Source: Fulvia fulva (taxonomy: Eukaryota > Ascomycota > Dothideomycetes > Mycosphaerellales > Mycosphaerellaceae). Taken from it: 64,000 nt of DNA. The stretch is taken from assembly GCF_020509005.1 (NCBI RefSeq), contig NC_063013.1, forward strand, positions 558,001 through 622,000. Reading direction: 5' to 3'. Shown here one piece after another: positions 53,335 to 63,777 of this stretch. The translations under genes and the position numbers were made by a program. The notes beneath the pieces are model-generated. The model was given only the letters and a program-made list of their open reading frames with translations, did not search any database and was not told where the DNA came from. Numbering within the stretch: the first letter of the stretch is position 1; every line of letters starts with the position of its first letter.

Positions 53335-56300
53335 ATGGCAGGCACTCCTGCCCTTCCACGCATTGACGTCGAGGTCTCGGTAAGTCGATTGCATGGACAT
53401 AGCAAACGCGTGTGTACTGACATTTCATAGCCTGACAACGACATCAACGAGATTACCCCAACTACACCACATCCAGGCATGGGAGACCATTCTCCTCGTC
53501 TGCTCACAACACCGACCTGGAACGGACGAGATCGATCGTTGAGCGGGAGCACTGCGGCATATTCGACACTCAAAGTTCCAGACACCTCACATGGCGAGAA
53601 GAGTAGTGCATCGAGCATCTTCAGCGATGTGGACCGAGAGGATGCACTCAAGCCAGACCCCGGCTCAGAGAGAGACTTCGAGGTCAAGGACAACAAGTTC
53701 GCATTTTCACCGGGCCAGCTCAATAAGTTACTTAACCCCAAATCTCTTCCAGCGTATTTCGCTCTTGGGGGAATCAGGGGCATTGAGCGTGGACTTCGGA
53801 CCAACCTCGAGTCTGGACTCAGCGCGGATGAGAACACTCTGAATGGCAATGTGTCGTTTCAGGATGCCACTCAGTACAGCGAGAAGGCGAAGCACATTGG
53901 CTGGGACGAGGTGCCACTCAATCCAGCCGCTCACCAAGCAGCATCGTCTCCTGGTTCTGGCTCATTTTCCGATCGTCTTCGCGTGTTCAGCAACAACGCA
54001 CTACCGGACAAGAAGCCAACACCTCTGTGGAGGTTGATGTGGATGGCGTACAACGACAAAGTACTGATTCTGCTCACGGTAGCAGCTGTCATCTCCCTCG
54101 CCCTCGGACTTTACGAAACCTTTGGCGCTGAGCACGAGCCCGGTGCGCCTATGCCAGTGGATTGGATCGAGGGTTGCGCTATCTGTATTGCTATCATCAT
54201 TGTGGTGCTTGTGGGCTCCCTCAACGACTACCAAAAGGAGCGGGCATTCGTCAAACTCAACGCAAAGAAGGATGATCGCGAGATCAAGGTTATACGTTCT
54301 GGAAAGTCAGTCATGGTCAACATTGTCGATATCATGGCCGGCGACGTCCTTCACCTCGAACCCGGCGACATGGTGCCAGTTGATGGCATTTTCATCAGTG
54401 GCCACAATGTCAAGTGCGACGAATCCTCGGCCACTGGTGAATCTGATGCTCTCAAGAAGATTGGAGGCGAGCAAGTCATGCGACTGATCGAAGAGGGCCA
54501 AACAGATCTCAAGCACCTGGACTGCTTCATCATCTCTGGCAGCAAAGTCCTGGAAGGTGTAGGCACTTACGTTGCTACATCAGTCGGTGTCAACTCCAGC
54601 TACGGCAAGATTCTCATGGCCATGCGGGTCGACATGGAAGCCACTCCTCTGCAAGTCAAGCTGGACGGCCTCGCAACAGCCATCGCCAAGCTTGGTTCGA
54701 GCGCAGCTCTACTCCTATTCTTCGTCTTGCTCTTCCGTTTCGTGGGCGGCCTCTCGAGTAACACCGGAACTAGCTCAGAGAAGGCCTCTCAATTCCTGGA
54801 TATCCTGATTGTTGCGGTCACTGTTATTGTGGTGGCTGTGCCCGAAGGTCTTCCGCTGGCTGTCACACTCGCCCTCGCTTTTGCGACCACGCGCATGGTC
54901 AAACTCAACAACCTTGTTCGCATTCTGAAGTCTTGCGAAACGATGGGAAATGCGACAACCGTGTGCTCGGATAAGACAGGCACGCTCACGACGAACATCA
55001 TGACCGTGGTCACTGGGCACTTCACTAGCCGTTCTTTCGACGATAAGAACAAGACCGGAGCTGAAACGACTTCTTCATCTTTCGCATCACAGTTGAGCAG
55101 TGATGACCGAAGACGCGTGATCGAGTCGATCGCAATCAACTCTACTGCTTTCGAAACCGATGACGGTTCTTTCATTGGGTCCAAGACCGAAACGGCGCTC
55201 CTCGCCTTCGCTCGCACTCTCGGTATGGGTCCGGTCGCCGAAGAGCGATCCAGTGCTCGGGTCGTTCAATTGATGCCATTCGATTCTGGTCGCAAGTGCA
55301 TGGGAGCTGTGCAGAAGCTGGCAAACGGGACTTATCGCCTGATGGTCAAGGGTGCTTCAGAGATCCTCCTCGGTCACAGCACGAACATTGCGACCAGCTC
55401 TGGAACGCAGGTGCTCGACAGCGCCGAGCGTGAGAACCTCGAGGCCATCATCGATTCGTACGCTAAGCAATCGCTCCGCACCATCGCTCTGATCTCTCGC
55501 GAGTTCACCCAGTGGCCTCCTGCTGGCTTTGCCGATGAGCTCGATCCTCAAATTGCCGACATGGACCTCATTCTTAGGGACATGACATTCGACGGTCTCG
55601 TGGGTATTCAGGACCCTGTCCGACCAGGTGTTCCCGAGGCCGTTGCGAAATGTCACCACGCTGGTGTCACGGTGCGCATGGTCACTGGAGACAACGTCAC
55701 TACTGCCCGAGCCATCGCGACTGATTGTGGTATCTACACTGGCGGTGTTGTCATGGAAGGTCCTGTCTTCCGAACCCTCGACCAGGAACAGATGAATGAG
55801 GTCCTGCCAAAGCTTCAGGTTCTAGCTCGATCGTCTCCCGAGGACAAGCGTATCCTCGTTACTGGACTTCGTGCACTCAATGAGATCGTAGCCGTGACTG
55901 GAGACGGCACCAACGACGGTCCAGCTCTCAAAGCCGCCGACATTGGTTTCTCAATGGTAAGCACATCTCTTCAATCTAAGCACAAGGTTCGTACTGACTT
56001 TCTTTCACAGGGTATCACAGGCACTGAGGTCGCCAAAGAAGCCTCTGCCATCATTCTCATGGACGACAACTTCACATCCATTCTCACTGCACTTATGTGG
56101 GGTCGCGCTGTGAACGATGCAGTCCGCAAGTTCCTCCAATTCCAGGTCACCGTCAACATCACCGCCGTCATCATCACTTTCGTCTCTGCAGTAGCAAACG
56201 CCAATATGAGATCGGTCCTCACTGCCATCCAGCTACTTTGGATCAACCTCATCATGGACTCCATGGCCGCACTCGCACTGGCGTCTGACCCCCCGACTGA

Positions 56301-56949
56301 GGAGATTCTCGACCGCAAGCCGCCAAAGCGACATGCTCCAATCATCTCTATCACCATGTGGAAGATGATCATCGGACAAGCTATCTTCCAGCTCATCGCC
56401 ACATTCCTCCTCTACTACGTTGGCTACAGCATCCTCAATTACGGCTTCGACAGCACCGAGATCCGATCGGTCGTGTTTAACACGTTCGTCTGGTTCCAGG
56501 TGTTCAACATGTTCAACAACAGGCGTCTCGACAACAAGTTCAACATCTTCGACGGCATCCACCGCAACATCTTCTTCATCGTCATCTGTGCCATCATGGT
56601 TGGATGTCAGATCATGATCATGTTCGTTGGCAAGCGCGCGTTCCAGATCGCGCCCATCAGCGGCCGGGATTGGGGTGTCTCGTTGGTCATTTCGTTGATC
56701 TCTCTGCCATGGGCAATCGTTGTCCGCCTGTTCCCTGACTTGTGGTTTGAGAAGATCGCCAAATTTGTTGGCAAGCCTGTGGTCCTGGTCTACCGCCCAC
56801 TCAGCCGCTGGACACACGCAGCCTCAAGAAAGATCCGCAGCCTTCGCAGGAAGCGGAAGGAGAGCGAGACTGTTGCACAGGTCGCGGAAGAGGAGGAGAA
56901 GTTGGATCAGACCGGCAAGGTGCAGGATGTTGAGAAGGGAAACCAGTAG
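53335..56949 (+). CDS. PMC1: P-type Ca2+-transporting ATPase, plasma-membrane/vacuolar (PMCA, type IIB)
   Basis: Exons 53335-53379, 53431-55956 and 56011-56949 (1169 residues). P-type signatures are CSDKTGTLTTN (phosphorylated Asp about 529), the TGES-like SSATGESDAL, the KGASEI-type nucleotide-binding segment, and TGDGTNDGPALKAADIGFSM (about 838). VPEGLPLAVTLALAF in M4 and NLIMDSMAALALASDPP in M6 are typical of PMCA pumps. Type IIB pumps export Ca2+ to the vacuole (yeast Pmc1) or out of the cell. The last intron (54 nt) is a multiple of three and free of stops, so retention would insert 18 residues right after GFSM in the catalytic domain. The polar N-terminus is about 200 residues. The C-terminus is charged. 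Confidence 0.95.
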
Positions 56950-57519
56950 TCACTTTCCCATGTCATGTTTCAGTCACAGCGGTACGGCGACGCAAATACA
57001 GATAGACCATAGAGCTAGACGATACCACACGAGCAATGACACTCACGCTTTCAAGATGAAATCAACTTACCTCTCGATTGACCCTCCGCTCTCGGAAGCA
57101 CTGTAGCTTTCCTTGTTGAGGCAGAACAATTTCACGGCATCTACCCATCATGCAATACGTGCATATCAACCTTCTAGAACGCCTTCATGATCCTAGTCAC
57201 ATCGTGGCGACCAAGAGGCTATCCAAGGCTTGGCCCTGGGGCTGTGCAAGTCTTGGTACGGCGGAAAACCACTTCAGGCCTATCCATGCGGAGAACACCT
57301 CGCATTCTGTGGTACGGCATATGGAGGGATATGGCTTGCAGGACGTATCAGTCGTGCGGAGGGTTTTCTCGTCTTGATGAAAGTATGGCAGTCACCCACT
57401 TTGGCAGACCGACTCGTCTTGGATGTCCGTGCTATTGAGCGGCATTGTGAGAGTGTCGAGATATCAGGCGGTCTTGAAGGCTCCACCAGCGATGAGCATG
57501 AGCAAGAGCAATCACTACC
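56950..57519. other. spacer between the Ca2+-ATPase and Zn2Cys6 genes
   Basis: No supported gene, only short ORFs. Confidence 0.45.
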
Positions 57520-58899
57520 ATGTCAGAAGTCTACTCGCCAGTCGACTCACAAGCCGGTGATGAGCCAGGCGCCCCAGTGCTGACACGCCGTGCCACGATC
57601 GGGGATCCTGTCTACGATAACCAGGTACAAGTCAGGCAACGACGCAAGGCATCCGTCGTGGCTTGTGACCGGTGTAGGAAGAGGAAGATCCGATGCGATG
57701 GGCATCAGCCTTGTGCCACTTGCGCACGATTCAACGTAAGATGTGCTAGACCTGAGGCTGGGAGGGAGCGTAGCAGCAGGTACGTAAGTTGAATGAACAG
57801 AAGTTGAGTGGTGACTGACCTTGTGAATAGCTCAGCAGAGCACTCTGCTTTGGCAGATCGTGTGCGAATGCTCGAGGCGACACTCGCGGCTGTCACTAGC
57901 AACAATGCCGCTCAATCATTCTTCGAAGGTTCAGAGATGCTAGGCGAAGCATCGAGTCGCCCAACGCTGCAGATTGATACCAGTTTCGACGACAGCAGTC
58001 TGTCTCGATCATTCTCCTTCAACGACCTCAATGCCCCAGAGACAGACGACTCATCATCGTTGATGGTTCCCTCAATCCAGATCACAGCACCACATGGCAG
58101 CATCCCATCTTCCCCCTTGGCGATATCACCTTCCAGCCTGTACACAGGCACAACACGTGCGTCCACCCCTGATCCGATGTCGGCGATGTCGATGACTTTC
58201 GACTCACTTGGCACCGGAATGCTCGCACCTTCATCAACAGGCCACGCTCGAACACCAGCAGTATCGCAGTGGGCGGAAGTGTACGATCGAGGCAATACAC
58301 TGCAAACTCCCGGTTCTACTCACGGAAGTGGCTGGATCTCACGGCGGAGCTCTATCTCATCTTTCGGAGGCTTGGATCAAGGCATCTGCGATATGAATAT
58401 CGACATGCCGCCGATGTCTCCACAGACAGGAGACTGGAACTTCCAAGATCCATTCGATCATTCTTCCATGCTGGGTCACAATGGCCTCGCGGCTGAGCAC
58501 CGCATGCCACCTATTGCGCAGGCTGAAGCATTATCTCAGCGAGCTTTCGGCCATGGCGACATGCCGATTGACCAGACGGCATTCAAGGTCTGTCTGGGCG
58601 CGGCATATGATGCTGCGAACCATTCCAACACCATGTCTTCCAGCAACATGCCCTCGGCCGCACAACTGATGCTCTTGACTTTGACGCCGTTCTCGCTGCG
58701 GATGGCACGATGCCTGGCGTTCCTGGTGTTGACGATCGGGTCGAAGGTTGATATATCTGTGGGTGGAGGCAACATTGTGCTTGAAGACTGTTATGCGATT
58801 GCGCAGGAGCAGATGCGGACGACAGATTTTTGGGCTGAGCCTGGGGCGCAGAAAGCCGCCAGCCTGCTCGGGATACTTTCGAGTATCTCAATGCAATGA
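57520..58899 (+). CDS. Zn2Cys6 transcription regulator, possibly C-terminally truncated
   Basis: Exons 57520-57779 and 57831-58899 (51-nt intron, phase 2), 442 residues. A perfect Gal4-type cluster CX2CX6CX5CX2CX6C occupies residues 49-75 (CDRCRKRKIRCDG). It is followed by a leucine-zipper-like segment (HSALADRVRMLEATLAAVTS) and a long Ser/Thr/Pro-rich region. The C-terminal 110 residues have helical regulatory-domain character. Odd point: just after the stop, other-frame sequence (FEYLNAMTRDG, then LPAGHRRLALRATVLHRCSS) resembles the continuation of such a regulatory domain, so the C-terminus may be frameshifted or spliced differently. Target genes are unknown. The lipase and peroxidase lie just downstream. 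Confidence 0.8.
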
Positions 58900-59343
58900 C
58901 CCGCGACGGGTAATGGCTGCCAGCAGGCCATCGCCGCCTCGCGCTCCGTGCCACGGTGCTTCATCGATGCTCCAGCCGCTGCTCAAGTCCGTTGAGTGAA
59001 TCCAGAGATGCGCGAAGCGTCCTGTCGTGCGTGAGAGCGGCGGTCAGTTCTTTCGTGAAGAAAGGCCGAGGATTCGCGAATGGCAGAAGCGACCTTGGGG
59101 ACTCAAGGAAGGTGTTGGGCGGAGTCTACAAGATCGTGGCTTCGGATTCTAGAAAACCGCTCTCGGCAACCCGCGTGCCTGCGACCCGTGACATCATGTA
59201 ATCACCACCCCGAAAGTGGAAACAATACACTCGCCGATACATCCAGTCTCTTTCATTGGACCTTCATCCCTCACCCAGACTCTACACGCCTGTGCGACCC
59301 TATCATTTCTCACTTACCTAACCACGGCATCTACAAAGACAGC
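58900..59343. other. spacer; may hold remnants of the regulator's C-terminus
   Basis: Open frame fragments at 58890-59200 read like the end of a fungal regulator but contain a TAA (near 58910) and do not join to the preceding exon. Confidence 0.35.
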
Positions 59344-60723
59344 ATGGGCTTATTCAACTTCCTACTACGGCTCGCAGCCGCACTCCAAAACTTCGGGTCA
59401 GCCATACTCCTCCCCAGCCAACATCCGTGGTACAAGCCGCCTCCCGACATCAAGTCACACAAACCTGGCACCGTCATCAGTTCACGCGAAATCGACACGA
59501 ACCTACAGGGCATCCTTCCTCGAGGACCAACGCCGAATGTTCATACGGCATGGCAGTACATGTATAGATCCACAGACAGCCTGGGCAATCCGGTCGCGGA
59601 TGTTGCAACTTTGCTGGTTCCAAAGAATGCCGATCCGAAGAAGTTGCTGGTCTTTCAGTCCATCTACGATTCGGCAAATGCAGATTGCGGTCCGAGCTAC
59701 GCCTAGCGGGCAGGAGCCAACACCACATCGATTGACGACGTCCTTTTCGTGAGTGATGTTCGCTCATCGTCTTCGCTCTGAGCTAACATTACACAGATTG
59801 CTGCGGCCCTGAACAAAGGCTGGTATGTGCTCGGCGCCGACTATGAATGTCTTGAAGGACATGTCACAGCTGGTGTCCAGTCTGGTTATGCCACTCTTGA
59901 TGGTGTCCGCGCCGCACTCAATGCTGCACCAACTAATGGCCTCTCGAAACATGCCAGATATGCGTTGTGGGGCTACTCTGGCGGAGCCATTGCTACAGAG
60001 TTCGCGGTCGAACTTCAACCGAAATATGCTCCAGAGCTCAATTTCGCAGGCGCGGCCATTGGTGGATTGACTCCAAGCATCGAGACCGTACTCGATACTA
60101 TAAGTGAAACCAAGTTCGCCGGGCTGGCCATTGCAGGAGTGAAGGGAATGTCGAGAGCATACCCCAACTTTACGCGATGGCTCGACCATTCCCCTGTGCC
60201 GTCCAAGAAGGCTCAATTCGAATCAATCGCCAAAGGATGCCTCTCAGGAGCTTCGAAGGCTGCGACCAATATGGACGTGTTCACATTCGTGAAGAACGGC
60301 CGAGCAGCGATGAAGGAAGCCATCCCGCGGTCTGTGTTCGAAAAAGGAGGCACGATGGGAGTACATGGTGTCCCGACCATGCCCTTGTTCTTATACCAGG
60401 GCGTGATGGACCAGACCAGTCCTATCGGTGAGACTGATAAGCTCTTCGACAAGCTTTGCAAGCACGACGGCGTCAACATTCAGTATCAGAAGGACGTTGT
60501 TGCAGATCACGTCTCCGAGGCCCTGCTGGGAAGCTTGGATGCGTTTCAGTGGCTGACTGCACGGCTGGAGGGTAAGGCGATCAAGAACAAGGGCTGCAAG
60601 ATGAATCGTGTGTTTTTGACAGACTTGGATCCTGGCAGCTTGGATTCGATGGATGCTCATTTCCAGGCGGTCTTCGCGGCATTTTTGGGCCATGGGCTCG
60701 GTCGTCCGTGGTGGATCGGATGA
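59344..60723 (+). pseudogene. secretory lipase-family gene with in-frame TAG
   Basis: Exons 59344-59748 and 59797-60723 (48-nt intron with CTAAC, phase 0) would encode 442 residues of the fungal secretory lipase family. A hydrophobic N-terminus (MGLFNFLLRLAAALQNFGSA) suggests secretion. The nucleophile elbow is LWGYSGGAI (Ser about 196), with LYQGVMDQTSP for the acid and VVADHVSE for the His. All catalytic positions survive. A TAG at 59704-59706 interrupts the frame (GPSYA-stop-RAGANTTSIDD) where homologous sequence would continue. CAG to TAG is a single C-to-T change. So the gene is either recently inactivated, translated by read-through, or affected by an error. ORFs on both sides are otherwise clean. 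Confidence 0.75.
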
Positions 60724-61361
60724 GCAGCAATGTCGGAGGTGGTGTGAAGAGCATCAGTGTTCGTCTTTGAGGTTGGGTAGACCGATCGTTCGACATCGAG
60801 ATGCCTGAGTCGATCACGTATCCGTCCTTCCTTCTCTTCGTGTGTGTTCTCGTGCGTGGTGTTACCACCTGTGCACAATTTATGCTTGCTGTACGCTTTG
60901 TGCCACCGTCTCTTCAATGTGTGCCTGCCACGCTCTAGTAGCACCTGCAGTGTCAGTCTGAGGCAGGGCATTGAGAAGCACGACAGCAGCTCGACCACTT
61001 ATCCCAATGGCTGGGACGGGTCCCTGCATGAACGTCAACCAATGCGGTCTGCATTGTCCAAAACGGGTTACACCATGCTTTGACGATCAAGCCCAGATCG
61101 TCCACATGCAGACGGGCTACCAATCAGACATTTCCTATTGGCAGTCGTTACATCTTGCACTGCATGCACAGCTCACCTCCACGCTGCTGCGCTCTAGTGG
61201 TGTAGCTTGTGGATGGTCTGATGGAAGAGTCTTCAGAGGCTGGCGTCTGTCAACTGACGCCTTTTGTTCCTCCATTGCACTCACGCGACACGATTGCCAT
61301 CTTTTGAAACGAAGCTGCTCTTCATCCATAGCATTGGAGGCATCGCTGGACGATCAGCAAC
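60724..61361. other. spacer between the lipase and peroxidase genes
   Basis: No supported gene. Confidence 0.45.
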
Positions 61362-62239
61362 ATGGGCATTCTGGAGAAGCTTGGTGGCGTCGCCGTTGAC
61401 CTTTCGGTCATGGCCTGGGACAATGCCATCTTCATCGCCAATCTTCTCACCCCGAAACTCAAGGAAGGAACAGTAGTTCCAAAGGGAGCCCCGGGACACA
61501 ATCTCACGTGGCCAGAATACGTTCCACCAACGGAGGGCGACTCTCGCTCTGCATGTCCCATGCTGAACGCGATGGCCAATCATGGAATCCTGCCTCACGA
61601 TGGAAAGAACATCACCTTCAAAGACCTCAATCAAAAAGTCCGCGAGACCTTCAACTTCGCCTCTTCCTTCTGTTTCTTCGTGCCAAACTTCTCCGCCCGG
61701 TTCCTGAACAAGTCCTACTCGACTGATCGATTCGACCTCGAGGACCTGAGCATGCACTCTGATAAGGCTATTGAGCACGATGCCAGTCTTACACGACAGG
61801 ATGCCGCACTCGTCAAGGACCAAAGCAAGCCCGATCTGAAGCTGGTCCATGACCTGTTGAAGGAAGCGAGTGGAAAGACACCAGACGGGTATCCTCTGAT
61901 GACCAAGGCCGATCTATCCCGAGCACTTTCCAAGCGACGAGCAGATGCGAGGAAGTCGAACAGAGAGTATTCCGAGTCTTTCTTCCACAACATGTTTGGA
62001 AGTGCAAAGTACGTTGTGACCATATTCGAACACAGCTCTTGCTAATTCTTGACAGCTCCGCAACCATGTTGACCATCTTCGGTGGACGTATTGAGGACTT
62101 GGGGCCTATGTTGACTGAGGAGCGATTCTCCGAGCATTGGGAGCCACGTGTCTTGGACCGCTACGGCCTGACCATGGCCAAGTTCAACGGCACAGTCCTG
62201 CCGGTGGAGATGAAGATAGACCCAAAGAAGTACCAGTGA
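61362..62239 (+). CDS. heme-thiolate peroxidase (chloroperoxidase/unspecific peroxygenase family)
   Basis: Exons 61362-62008 and 62056-62239 (47-nt intron, phase 2), 276 residues. The axial heme ligand is in SACPMLNAMANHGILPHDG (Cys65), the family's PCP-type motif. The acid-base motif is present as IEHDASLTRQD (E138-H139-D140). The short form, with the catalytic Glu-His-Asp version, resembles short fungal peroxygenases/chloroperoxidases. Some N-terminal hydrophobicity (AVDLSVMAWDNAIFIANLL) exists, but a cleavable signal peptide is not clear, so secretion is uncertain. These enzymes use H2O2 for halogenation or oxygen transfer. The natural substrate is unknown. Confidence 0.9.
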
Positions 62240-62593
62240 GCGTGAGAATGGCTTTGAGGCGACGATATTTGCGTTCGAGAGGGTGGTAGAAGATGCTTTC
62301 ACGGCCATGTCGAGCAGCTGCGAGTGGCTCTTTGGAAGCACTGTCGCCAGAAGAAGTTGAAATTAAATCCAGATGCTTGAACACTGGAGTTTGAGACATG
62401 CTGTGCGCGATCTCAATGTCGTCAGGACAGAATATGTATGACTCTAGAGTGTGCAATGTTGTTGTCGAGGCACTGTGATTGTTCGTGCGAGCAAGTCAGT
62501 TTCTCCCACTCAACCTCTTCCCGGTCGGCCGCGGCACATTGATACGTAGGTACATATTGTTCTACCAAACGTCTGCCCCATCAATAACCACAC
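62240..62593. other. spacer upstream of the interrupted tRNA gene
   Basis: No gene supported. I saw no obvious Pol II promoter element close to the tRNA start, but I cannot exclude one. Confidence 0.4.
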
Positions 62594-62838
62594 GGTCGAT
62601 TAGCTCAGGTTTGTCGCAACAGCCAGCAAGGTTTCGTGAGCATTTGACTAACATCGTTCGCAGTTGGTTAGAGCGTATGTTCTCACATGACATCGGGCCC
62701 TCGAGCACGCAACTGACATCGCATCAGGTGGTGCTAATAATTGCTTGTTAACGCCAAGGTCGCGGGTTGTAAGTTGGATCCCAAGACCGTCTCACCACGA
62801 TCCCGTCTAATACATACCAGCGACCCCCTCATTGACCA
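62594..62838 (+). tRNA. tRNA-Ile(AAU) split by three GT-AG intron-like insertions plus an 11-nt anticodon-loop intron
   Basis: tRNA segments are 62594-62608, 62664-62674, 62728-62739, 62751-62768 and 62821-62838 (74 nt joined). Acceptor stem GGTCGAT pairs with ATTGACC (one G-U). D-stem GCTC pairs with GAGC, with loop AGTTGGTTA. Anticodon stem TGGTG pairs with CGCCA around CTAATAA (anticodon AAU). T-loop is TTCGACC with stem GCGGG/CCCTC (one C-U mismatch). Insertions: 62609-62663 (55 nt, GTTTGT, TGACTAAC, CAG), 62675-62727 (53 nt, GTATGT, ACTGAC, CAG) and 62769-62820 (52 nt, GTAAGT, TCTAAT, CAG). A further 11-nt insertion (62740-62750) lies between positions 37 and 38, the normal tRNA intron site. 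The joined sequence matches my recollection of fungal tRNA-Ile(AAU). Functionality is unproven. Confidence 0.85.
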
Positions 62839-62846
62839 TTGAATTA

Positions 62847-62854
62847 TTTTTTTT
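62847..62854 (+). terminator. T8 run, Pol III-type terminator of the tRNA gene
   Basis: Eight T residues start 8 nt after the discriminator base of the interrupted tRNA, the usual place for a Pol III terminator. Confidence 0.7.
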
Positions 62855-63777
62855 GCTGTTCTACTACCACGAGGTTGACATTTTTTGGCGTTCGAATGGA
62901 AGCTGAATCGTAGCATGTGGCCATGCTTCTTGAAGTTTTGGCTGATTAGACATGGTGGAAGCCGAGTCATAACTATAGAAAAGACCGCCTGATCGACAAC
63001 ATCGCGAGGATGGTCTACATGATGCTTTCCTTTCTGTCACATTGACGCCAAAGTAGGCTGCAAAGTTGACGCTTCCAACGATCTGAAGTACGACAGCAAA
63101 AGCCTTTTGCCCGGCAGTACGACGACGAGATGCCCCGATGACGAGATGCCTAGGACTGCCCTTCGGAACTCCTGGAGGGTCAGAATACCACGCAGCCTTC
63201 AAGATAGCGTCGGATGTCGAGTGGGTCCGAGACAGGGTGCCACACACATCACGCCCAAGAAGGAAATTGTCTCCACAAAGGATTGAACAGGGCCAGGTAC
63301 TTTCGCGGCGGCCATGCAATTTAATGATACGAAGGAAATGAGACTTCTAATGCAATTCAAAGATCACTCTGAGATGCTCCTCAAGCTCTCGCCCGCCGCG
63401 ATCCCTGTCCATTCCTCGCATTCTTTCCACAGCTGAAGCAGATATTGAGTTGAATCGCAAGGACATTAGATCAGAGTCGTCGGCTTCGATGGAGGTATTG
63501 CTGTGGTCATTTGGCTGCAAGTCTCGGTTTGAGATAGCAGTCGAGAATGGGTGCTTGCTGGCAGTAGCACTAGCTGGGCGAGGCGGCTTGGTGTCGTCTT
63601 GACCATTCCCATTGCAGAAGGAGCTGTGATACGGACCTTGGTTGACCACGGCACAGAAATGGGTATGTCTGCGGTCTTCCACGCACCATGGCAAGCACTC
63701 TGCTTTGTCAAGCCGTTACCATCTCGGTCCCTCGCTCAGAGCATATCACAAAGTTCGACTCTTTCAAGAGCACTTGA
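62855..63777. other. intergenic, no supported gene
   Basis: Overlapping short ORFs on both strands. None has a recognisable pattern. Confidence 0.4.

Noticed and set aside
62479..62751. Plus-strand 90-codon ORF covering the first half of the interrupted tRNA
   Set aside because: No protein-like pattern. The tRNA segments and splice signals explain the sequence better.
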